Origin: Xanthobacteraceae bacterium
GTDB lineage: Bacteria; Pseudomonadota; Alphaproteobacteria; Rhizobiales; Xanthobacteraceae
Direction of reading: 5' to 3'
DNA length: 8,812 bases
NCBI GenBank assembly: GCA_025929595.1
Contig: JAICQA010000097.1
Coordinates: forward strand, 1 to 8,812
Shown: positions 1-5,359 of the stretch, in pieces
Position numbering within the stretch: position 1 is the first letter of the stretch
Layout: every line of letters begins with the position of its first letter
Notes under the pieces: model-generated
What the model saw: only the letters and a program-made list of their open reading frames with translations
Told to the model about the DNA's origin: nothing
Database searches by the model: none
Program-made: the position numbers and the translations under genes

Positions 1-119
1 TCGCGGCCGAAGCCGTGCTTCATCGCCTCGACGATGCCGCTCACCGCCATGCCGCGCGCGGCCGCCCGCACGTGGTCGAGCAGGCGGTCATTCGGCAGCA
101 GTAGCGCGGGTTTAGACAT
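1..119 (-). CDS. Unrecognised protein, N-terminal 39 codons only (gene runs off the left edge)
   Basis: An open frame starts at ATG 119-117 and runs off the window at base 1. An AGGA ribosome-binding site lies about 7 bases upstream of the ATG. The visible part begins MSKPALLLPNDRLLDHV and contains no signal peptide, transmembrane segment or recognisable motif, so I assign no function. It lies downstream of, and on the same strand as, the orphan copD tail. Before the nirK/fixLJ block arrived it may have been the gene immediately following copD. Confidence covers the existence of a coding start, not its role. Confidence 0.55.
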   Translation of the reverse strand, partial: MSKPALLLPNDRLLDHVRAAARGMAVSGIVEAMKHGFGR

Positions 120-129
120 GCCCGATCCT

Positions 130-150
130 AGCGTGCCGGCACCGCACGCT
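130..150. repeat. Perfect inverted repeat in the leader of the left-edge gene
   Basis: AGCGTGC (130-136) and GCACGCT (144-150) form a perfect 7-base inverted repeat around a 7-base centre, just upstream of the ribosome-binding site of the gene starting at 119. It could be an operator dyad or a leader hairpin. Nothing identifies a binding protein. Confidence 0.4.
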
Positions 151-187
151 CTAATTCGAATTCCTGATACGAGCCATTCACCGTGAA

Positions 188-208
188 TTTCGCTCTTCAA
201 GGGCGAAA
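188..208 (-). terminator. Terminator-like hairpin at the end of the orphan copD tail
   Basis: TTTCGCTC (188-195) and GGGCGAAA (201-208) pair around TTCAA with one mismatch. The hairpin spans the stop codon of the orphan copD tail (TGA, 199-197). A matching hairpin spans the stop codon of the full copD at 7585-7601, so the structure is shared by both copies. There is no long U-run after it. By position it would be the first terminator-like structure met by transcripts leaving the four-domain nirK gene. Confidence 0.4.
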
Positions 209-346
209 CTCAACGGAATCTTCCAGCATCACCTTCTCGAAATCGCTGACCAGCACATCGATCCGCACGGTCCACCGGCCCGGCCGGGGAACCAGTAGTC
301 CCCGCACGCGCCAGACGCCGTCGGCGTTCTTCTCCGCCGGGCGGCG
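197..346 (-). pseudogene. Orphan C-terminal fragment of a copD-like gene
   Basis: Read on the minus strand this encodes 49 residues and a TGA that match the C-terminus of the copD-like protein at 7592-8812: 42 of 49 residues are identical by eye, both ending VEFRP. The fragment has no start codon and no upstream membrane domain. Its open frame is the same as that of the four-domain nirK and is separated from it by that gene's TGA (361-359) plus a few codons. The nucleotide match is about 89% over roughly 140 bases, with an uninterrupted identical run of 56 bases (229-284 against 7624-7679). This is best explained as the severed 3' end of a copD gene and a boundary scar of the inserted nirK/fixLJ block. 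Confidence 0.85.
201..340. repeat. Direct repeat, left copy (copD 3' end)
   Basis: This stretch matches 7596-7735 in the same orientation, at a constant offset of 7395 bases, with 16 mismatches in 140 by my count. The 56 bases 229-284 are identical to 7624-7679. Similarity fades just beyond each end: near 187 on the left and near 346-350 on the right, directly beside the nirK stop codon. The pair brackets the nirK, CBS and fixLJ genes. Confidence 0.88.
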
Positions 347-358
347 CCGGCAACTCGC

Positions 359-2575
359 TCAATGGCCTGAGCCCGCTTCGACTTTGCCTTCGAAGATCTG
401 CGGATTAGGCGCGCCTTCGGCCTGGAGGATGCCGACCAGTCCGCGTTCGGCCCGCGAGAGCGCGTGGTCAACCAGGATGTAGTTGCCCGGCACGTCGATT
501 TTGAACTCAACGATGGCGGCACCGCCCGGCGGCACGGTGATCGTCTGCACGCCGCGAAGGGGCGGGCTGAGTACATCGGCGAAGCTGTACACGCGGTCGA
601 AAATCTCGCCAATCACGTGAAATGAGGACGTGTAGTTGGGACCGCCGACGCCGAAAAAGATGCGCACAGTCTCGCCGACCTTCGCCGTCAACGGATGGAG
701 CGACGACAGTGCGCCGACAGCGCCGTTGAATACGAGATATTCAGCCCGTTCGTTGAGAAGTTTCTCGACGCTGAACTCCTGTCGCCCCTGCTGGCCGAAG
801 GCTTCCTGCGTGTAGACTTCCCCCTGCATGACGTAAAATTCCTTGTCGACCTTTGGCAATCCGCCCTCGGGTTCGACCAGGATCATGCCGTACATGCCAT
901 TGGTGATATGATGCGCCACCATCGGCGTCGCGCAGTGATAGACATACAGGCCCGGAACGAGCGCCTTGAACTTGAACGACTTAAGATGGCCCGGGTCCAC
1001 CTGGGTCGCAGCAGCGCCGCCGCCCGGACCAGTGGCCGCGTGAAAGTCCACCGAGTGGATAAACGCGCTGTCGTCGGAATTGCGCAGGTGAACGTCGAGC
1101 GTGTCGCCGACGCGGGCACGCAACATGGGTCCAGGCACGCGGCCATTGAACGTCCAGAAGCCGTAGGTCGTGCCTTCCGCCAGACGCGCTTCGAGCTCGA
1201 CCGCCACGAGATCGACGCGGATCGTCTGCGGTTCGCGGTCGCCGATCGGCGGCGGCACCGCGGTCGGCTGCTGCGAGATATCGGCCTCGACCATCACCTG
1301 GTCGGGCGGACGCGGCGTGACGAGGAATTTTCCTTCCATCCCCGCCTCCCGGTGTCCGGGAACGTCACAGTAATAGACAAAGTCGCCGATCTTGGTGGCG
1401 CGGAAGACGAGCACGGTGCTGGTGCCGCGGCCGGTGATGCGCGGTGAAGCAGCGTTCTGATCCGGTATGACGATATCGTGCTCGGCACCCTCGCCGTTCA
1501 ACAACGTGATCTGCACGACCTGCCCTTCGGCGGCGGAGAGCACGGGATTGACCTGGCCATCGATTCCGCCGCCCACGCCGAGATAAACCATCCGGCCGTC
1601 GGCAATGCCCGAGCGCAAAGTGATGCGTACGTCGGGAACGTAAGCGACCGAAGTATCGATCGCCGCCGCGCCCGGCTGCGGTGCGGGGCGCGCGGCAGAC
1701 GGATCAGTGCGTTGAGCGACCGCGGGCGGTGAAACTTTTTGGGCCGGCGCCGCACCTTTGGCAGCCGGACCTTTGGGAGCCGAACCTTTTTGCTTCGCAG
1801 TGCTCGGCGCCGGCTCCCGTTGCGCGACCGCAGGTGCCGCGCCCGCGCCGGTGCTGGCAAGATAGGCCGTGACGTTTCGGCGCTCGGTTTCGGAGCGCAG
1901 GCCCGGAAACGCCATCTTGTTCTTGGGAATGAATTTCTGCGGTGCCTCAAGAAACGCGCCGAGCGCGGCCGCGTCCCAGACGACCTTAGAGTCCTTCATA
2001 GCCGGCGAGTAATTGTAGCCCTCGGCCTGCGCCGAAGGACGGCCTACGACGCCTGCGAGACTCGGACCGATTAGGTTCTTCCCCGCTTCGACCGAATGGC
2101 ACGCCTGACATTTTCGAAAGGCTTGCTGGCCGAGCGCCGCGTCACCACCGGATGCCGCGCCCGGAGCCACCGCGTGGGCCGCGTGGTCGGCATGCTGGTT
2201 TGAAGGCGTCGCTTTTGCGGCGGGCGCCTGCTTGACCACTTGCGGCGCTTCGGCCTGAGACTTTGCCGCCGGCGCCTGCGCGGACTTAATGTCTTTCGCC
2301 GGAGGTTCGGCGTCTTTCACGGCAGCCGGCGTTTGCTTTGCGGCTTTCTGCGGAACGTCCTTAGCCGCCGGAGCGGATTTTGCCGCCGGCTTCACTCCGT
2401 TGTTCTCCGACTTCGTAGACGAGAGCTGTTCACTAGGCTGCGACGCAGGTGCGTTGGCCTGCTGCGATGCATGGTCGTGTGATGGCGGAGAATCGAATTG
2501 CGTGGCGACGGCAAGTCCGCCGACGATCAGCACGACGCCGATTGCAGCGATATACCATTCGCGCCAGTTTGGCAT
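359..2575 (-). CDS. nirK: Four-domain copper nitrite reductase (cytochrome c + cupredoxin + NirK core)
   Basis: This enzyme reduces nitrite to nitric oxide, acting outside the cytoplasmic membrane. The 738 residues comprise an N-terminal membrane segment (about 8-25, anchor or signal peptide), an Ala/Pro/Lys-rich linker (30-140), a class I cytochrome c domain (CXXCH at 156-160, likely axial Met221), a second low-complexity linker (245-305), an extra cupredoxin (about 310-420, type 1 copper ligands H366, C403, H408, M413) and a two-cupredoxin NirK core (about 450-730). The core keeps type 1 ligands H507, C548, H556, M561, type 2 ligands H512, H547, H704, and catalytic D510 and H653. The seven-residue C-to-H spacing and the HVIGEIFD stretch point to the class II (AniA/Hyphomicrobium-like) group. 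The start has a GGAGGA site 8 bases upstream. Four-domain enzymes of this layout have been reported from Bradyrhizobium (from memory). Simple NirKs are about half this length. The fused carriers probably deliver electrons internally, which is an inference. Confidence 0.96.
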   Translation of the reverse strand: MPNWREWYIAAIGVVLIVGGLAVATQFDSPPSHDHASQQANAPASQPSEQLSSTKSENNGVKPAAKSAPAAKDVPQKAAKQTPAAVKDAEPPAKDIKSAQAPAAKSQAEAPQVVKQAPAAKATPSNQHADHAAHAVAPGAASGGDAALGQQAFRKCQACHSVEAGKNLIGPSLAGVVGRPSAQAEGYNYSPAMKDSKVVWDAAALGAFLEAPQKFIPKNKMAFPGLRSETERRNVTAYLASTGAGAAPAVAQREPAPSTAKQKGSAPKGPAAKGAAPAQKVSPPAVAQRTDPSAARPAPQPGAAAIDTSVAYVPDVRITLRSGIADGRMVYLGVGGGIDGQVNPVLSAAEGQVVQITLLNGEGAEHDIVIPDQNAASPRITGRGTSTVLVFRATKIGDFVYYCDVPGHREAGMEGKFLVTPRPPDQVMVEADISQQPTAVPPPIGDREPQTIRVDLVAVELEARLAEGTTYGFWTFNGRVPGPMLRARVGDTLDVHLRNSDDSAFIHSVDFHAATGPGGGAAATQVDPGHLKSFKFKALVPGLYVYHCATPMVAHHITNGMYGMILVEPEGGLPKVDKEFYVMQGEVYTQEAFGQQGRQEFSVEKLLNERAEYLVFNGAVGALSSLHPLTAKVGETVRIFFGVGGPNYTSSFHVIGEIFDRVYSFADVLSPPLRGVQTITVPPGGAAIVEFKIDVPGNYILVDHALSRAERGLVGILQAEGAPNPQIFEGKVEAGSGH
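1754..1798. repeat. Three 15-base tandem units inside the nirK linker
   Basis: ACCTTT recurs at 1754, 1769 and 1784, an exact 15-base period. On the coding (minus) strand the units encode a five-residue Lys-Gly-x-Ala-Pro-like repeat (about residues 262-277) in the flexible linker between the cytochrome c and cupredoxin domains. Repeat slippage here would change linker length without breaking the frame. Confidence 0.6.
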
Positions 2576-2663
2576 AATACCAATCCTCCGCTCACCAAGT
2601 AGACATCACCATAGAATCGTACTCGCCTTTTGTAACGTCCGGATTGCGCCGCGCGTTCGCGAT

Positions 2664-2690
2664 GAAGGGCGCGGCCCGACCGCGCCCTTC
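2664..2690 (-). terminator. Strong hairpin between the two nirK genes (terminator or attenuator)
   Basis: GAAGGGCGCGG (2664-2674) and CCGCGCCCTTC (2680-2690) form a perfect 11-base-pair GC-rich stem with a 5-base loop, about 17 bases past the stop codon of the two-domain nirK. No U-run follows on the minus strand, so it is not a classical intrinsic terminator. It could reduce read-through into the four-domain nirK, or stabilise the 3' end of the upstream message. About 75 bases remain between it and the next ribosome-binding site, enough for a separate promoter, but I could not identify one. Confidence 0.45.
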
Positions 2691-2706
2691 TCCGGCATAA
2701 AGAGTG

Positions 2707-3879
2707 CTAATGAGACATCGACTGGGCGGATCGGGCTGGATCGTGATCCTTGAACACCGCCGGATTGTCCGAACCCTCGACCTGGAGAACGCCCGCCAGT
2801 CCACGTGCAACTCTCGTGAGTGCATGGTCGACCAGCATGTAGTTGCCCGGCACGTCGAGTTTGAACTCAACCACGGCGGCGCCGCCCGGCGGTACGGTCG
2901 TAGTCTGCACGTCGAGCAGCGGCGGCGAAGTCAGCGAGCCAAGATTGTACAGCTTGTCAAAGATCTCGCCGATCACATGGAACGATGACGTGTAGTTCGG
3001 GCCACCAACCCCGAAGTAAATCCGGACGGTCTCTCCCACTTTCGCCTTCAGCGGCTTTTCAGTCGTCAATGCGCCGACGGCTCCGTTGAAGATGAAGTAC
3101 TCGGGCCGTTCGTTCATGAGCTTCTCGTGGCTCTCGGCCAGTTCGCCCTTGGTGCCAAAGGCCTGCTCGGTATAGAGCTCGCCCTGCATCACATAGAATT
3201 CGTGATCGACCTTCGGCAGTCCGCCTTCCGGCTCGACGAGGATCAGCCCGTACATGCCGTTCGCGATGTGCTGAGCCGCCATCGTGACCGCGCAGTGATA
3301 GACATACAGCCCGGGATTGGTCGCCTTGAACTCGAAGCTTCGCAACTCACCCGGGTCCGCATCCGTCGCCTTTGCGCCGCCGCCCGGTCCGGTGACTGCG
3401 TGAAAGTCGACGTTGTGCATCAGCGCGCTGTCTTCGTGATTCTTGAGACGAACCTCGACAACGTCCCCTACTCGCACGCGCACGAGCGGACCGGGAACTC
3501 TGCCGTTGAATGTCCAGAACCTGTAGCTCGATCCGTCGTCCAGCTTGCCGGTCAGTTCGATCGTCTCCAGCTCGACTTTCACGCGTGAAGGAGCGCGATT
3601 GTTGAGCGGCTTGGGAAGATCGGTCGGATCGCGGACCACACTGACGGCACCTCCGTTGCTCGGCGCCAGCGGCGTCTTGGTATGCGCCAACGTGCCGGGC
3701 TTGGCGGCTGGCCCGACCGGCATAGCCGTCGCAGCATGCGCGGGCGAAATGATTGTAGCGCTGCCGGAAGAAGCTGGCTGCCCCGGCAGGAGTTGCCAGA
3801 ATCCCATCCCCGCTATCGCCGCCAGCACCATCGCAACCGCCAGCGGCTCACGTCCCGATTTTCTCTCGCTGTAGCTCAT
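2707..3879 (-). CDS. nirK: Two-domain copper nitrite reductase
   Basis: This is a classical periplasmic NirK, a homotrimer by family, reducing nitrite to nitric oxide with an external electron donor. The 390 residues hold an N-terminal hydrophobic segment (about 13-31, anchor or signal peptide), a Pro/Ala-rich spacer to about 95, then two cupredoxin domains. All copper and catalytic residues are present: type 1 H155, C196, H204, M209; type 2 H160, H195, H352; proton-relay D158 and H301. The C-AVTMAAQ-H spacing and HVIGEIFD mark class II. An AAGGAG site lies about 6 bases before the ATG. The stop codon of the upstream small protein gene is 22 bases away, so the two are probably cotranscribed. 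The core closely resembles that of the following four-domain enzyme, in protein and in nucleotide sequence (for example 2823-2890 against 463-530), which suggests tandem duplication followed by domain gain or loss. Confidence 0.96.
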   Translation of the reverse strand: MSYSERKSGREPLAVAMVLAAIAGMGFWQLLPGQPASSGSATIISPAHAATAMPVGPAAKPGTLAHTKTPLAPSNGGAVSVVRDPTDLPKPLNNRAPSRVKVELETIELTGKLDDGSSYRFWTFNGRVPGPLVRVRVGDVVEVRLKNHEDSALMHNVDFHAVTGPGGGAKATDADPGELRSFEFKATNPGLYVYHCAVTMAAQHIANGMYGLILVEPEGGLPKVDHEFYVMQGELYTEQAFGTKGELAESHEKLMNERPEYFIFNGAVGALTTEKPLKAKVGETVRIYFGVGGPNYTSSFHVIGEIFDKLYNLGSLTSPPLLDVQTTTVPPGGAAVVEFKLDVPGNYMLVDHALTRVARGLAGVLQVEGSDNPAVFKDHDPARSAQSMSH

Positions 3880-3901
3880 CTCGATCTCCTTTTGCTGTTC
3901 G

Positions 3902-4294
3902 TCAAACCGGTTCGGCGGCGTCCACCGCCAGTGCCTCGATCGTCGCCGAATTCGGGCAGTATGTTTTCCATCGCTCCGACGGCTCGAGCGGCCGCGCGAG
4001 TTCGCGGGCGCAGGTGCCGTGCCTCTTGCAGAAGGTGCAGACGCGTTGCATGTCCCTCATGAGGGCCGGGCGTCGGTTGTCGATGTCGCGCGGATCAAGG
4101 CCCAGCGATTTCAGCCGGCGCGGCAACAGGTCGGCGGTTCGGTGGCCCAGGCGATTGAGCTGGTAGAGTTCGCTGATGCCGACTCCGGTATCCTTGGCAA
4201 TGCGGCCGGCTTCCTGGTCGCCGAGCCGGCGGAGTTCCTCTTTCGCCGCTCGAACCGCGATCCACTCGCGTATCCGATCTACGAAGCTGCTCAT
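3902..4294 (-). CDS. Small four-cysteine protein (DUF6455-like), first gene of the nirK operon
   Basis: This is a 130-residue soluble protein with no signal peptide. I chose ATG 4294-4292 because GGAGG lies 5 bases upstream; a longer frame from TTG at 4327 lacks such support. Residues 20-45 have the DUF1127-like pattern LxxLxDxEAxRIAxDxG. The C-terminal half carries C86-x2-C89-x5-C95 and C113 in a TYCPN context, the pattern I associate with DUF6455 proteins, which have no established function that I know of. Four cysteines could hold a zinc or iron-sulfur centre. Its position 22 bases ahead of nirK and about 70 bases behind a FixJ-like box suggests a cytoplasmic helper or redox-responsive factor in nitrite respiration. 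That role is inference; the existence of the gene is well supported. Confidence 0.85.
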   Translation of the reverse strand: MSSFVDRIREWIAVRAAKEELRRLGDQEAGRIAKDTGVGISELYQLNRLGHRTADLLPRRLKSLGLDPRDIDNRRPALMRDMQRVCTFCKRHGTCARELARPLEPSERWKTYCPNSATIEALAVDAAEPV

Positions 4295-4366
4295 GGCTTC
4301 CTCCAACGATGAATTTCCTCGTTGCAAATAGTCCGATGAGGAGCGCTGCGAAATTCCGATTCTCTA

Positions 4367-4386
4367 CCTAAGGGATTGTCCGTAAC
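4367..4386. promoter_or_regulatory. Putative FixJ-type operator upstream of the nirK operon
   Basis: The site reads CCTAAGGG (4367-4374), five bases, then CCGTA (4380-4384). The same two blocks with the same spacing occur at 5285-5302 in the divergent CBS/fixL intergenic region. Here the box lies about 72 bases before the ATG of the first gene of the nirK operon, a plausible activator position. No TTGAT-N4-ATCAA FixK/FNR box was seen in this intergenic region. Assignment to FixJ is inferred from the adjacent regulator gene and the shared motif. Confidence 0.6.
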
Positions 4387-4426
4387 CCGATAGGAAGATG
4401 GCGACGCCGGACCACGCATGAACGTC

Positions 4427-4452
4427 GGCGCGCCCCCTCGCGAGGACGCGCC
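4427..4452 (-). terminator. GC-rich hairpin downstream of the CBS-BON gene
   Basis: GGCGCG (4427-4432) and CGCGCC (4447-4452) enclose a perfect palindrome CCTCGCGAGG (4436-4445). It begins about 31 bases after the stop codon of the CBS-BON gene, on the way to the nirK promoter. There is no U-run, so termination efficiency is uncertain. Confidence 0.35.
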
Positions 4453-4482
4453 ACGATGTCAGTGAAAGAATTGCGGCGACGG

Positions 4483-5175
4483 CTAAACGCCGGAGGGCAT
4501 TGGTCCGACGAAAACGTGATTGTTGATCGCGGTGACGCCGGGCGTCGTTTCCGCGGCAATGACCAGTGCCTGGCATTCAGCCTCGCTGTCGACCGCTGCC
4601 CAAAGCTCGACAACTCCGTGCTCGACGGCAACGCTGAATTTTCCCGGCGACAGCCATCGCAACGAACGCAATTCGGCGTCGAGACGGCTGCGGATCTGCT
4701 CATCCGCGATTGTCTGTATCGCGGGCATGACATTGCTACATTCGGCGAACGCGCGTAGCACATCGGCGCGGCTCAGCAGCCCGACGAGCCGTCCCTTTTC
4801 GACGATCGGCAGACGTTTGATGCCATTTTGCTCCAGCAGCGAGGCAATCGCGGCGAGCTCCGTCTCGGGCGTCGCGAAGATCGCGGGTGAGGTCATGATG
4901 TCTGAGACTTTGCGGCCGTGCGCCCGAATATAGTCCCGCGCCAGCCGCTCTTTGTCCGCGAACGCTTCCCGCCACCATGGCCGCCGCTCCTCGGTCCCAA
5001 TTTCGGCGCGGCGCAGGAGATCACCCTCGCTGACCACACCCACCAGCCGTCCCTGACTGTCGAGCACGGGCATCGCGCTGATCCGGTTCTTCAGCAGCAT
5101 TAACGCCGCATCTCGAACGGAATCGTCGGGCGCAACCGTGATGACGTCCCGCGTCATGATATCTGCGGCCTGCAT
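4483..5175 (-). CDS. CBS-CBS-BON domain protein
   Basis: This is a 230-residue cytoplasmic protein without a signal peptide. ATG 5175-5173 is chosen because GGAGG lies 6 bases upstream and the first CBS motif starts directly after it (MQAADIMTRDV); the open frame extends further upstream without support. Domains: CBS 1 (about 5-58), a spacer with RPWWREAF, CBS 2 (about 88-145) with the repeated SDIMT and LPIVEKGRLVGLLSRADVLR signatures, and a C-terminal BON domain (about 155-222). CBS pairs usually bind adenine nucleotides, so this may sense energy or redox charge; BON domains are usually linked to membrane or ligand contact. It is divergent from fixL, sharing an intergenic region with a FixJ-like box about 110 bases before its start, and lies upstream of the nirK operon on the same strand. 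Its target is unknown. Confidence 0.92.
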   Translation of the reverse strand: MQAADIMTRDVITVAPDDSVRDAALMLLKNRISAMPVLDSQGRLVGVVSEGDLLRRAEIGTEERRPWWREAFADKERLARDYIRAHGRKVSDIMTSPAIFATPETELAAIASLLEQNGIKRLPIVEKGRLVGLLSRADVLRAFAECSNVMPAIQTIADEQIRSRLDAELRSLRWLSPGKFSVAVEHGVVELWAAVDSEAECQALVIAAETTPGVTAINNHVFVGPMPSGV

Positions 5176-5284
5176 GATATGCCTCCATCGGCAAATCGAG
5201 CGGCGATTCCGTTGCGTGCATTGCCACTTCGATCGCACAGACTCGATACCCGTGCGAGAACCGGCGGTAAATTGCGGGAAGACA

Positions 5285-5304
5285 CCTAAGGGGAATCCCG
5301 TAGG
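5285..5304. promoter_or_regulatory. Putative FixJ-type operator between the CBS-BON gene and fixL
   Basis: The site reads CCTAAGGG (5285-5292), GAATC, CCGTA (5298-5302), GG, and is a near-palindrome: CCTA at one end mirrors TAGG at the other, and GGG mirrors CCC. It lies 55 bases before the fixL ATG and 109 bases before the CBS-BON ATG, so it could serve either or both. It shares its two outer blocks and spacing with the box at 4367. Autoregulation of fixLJ is inferred. Confidence 0.6.
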
Positions 5305-5359
5305 AGCGCCGGAAACCGTTGTGTTATCGTCGCAAAAATAGAGTTTTCAGGCGACCAGG

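Noticed and set aside
695..1447. Plus-strand open frame of 250 codons opposite the four-domain nirK
   Set aside because: It lies entirely inside the nirK gene on the other strand, has a composition typical of antisense frames in GC-rich DNA, and shows no recognisable domain.
4295..4327. TTG start at 4327 for the small cysteine protein
   Set aside because: ATG at 4294 has a strong GGAGG site at good spacing, whereas the TTG has no convincing site.
4521..4534. Possible FixK/FNR half-site TTGAT
   Set aside because: The second half (ATCAA) is missing and the site lies inside the coding region of the CBS-BON gene.
5176..5238. Upstream extension of the CBS-BON protein to 5238
   Set aside because: The extra 21 residues are unlike a domain, and the GGAGG site for the ATG at 5175 lies inside them.
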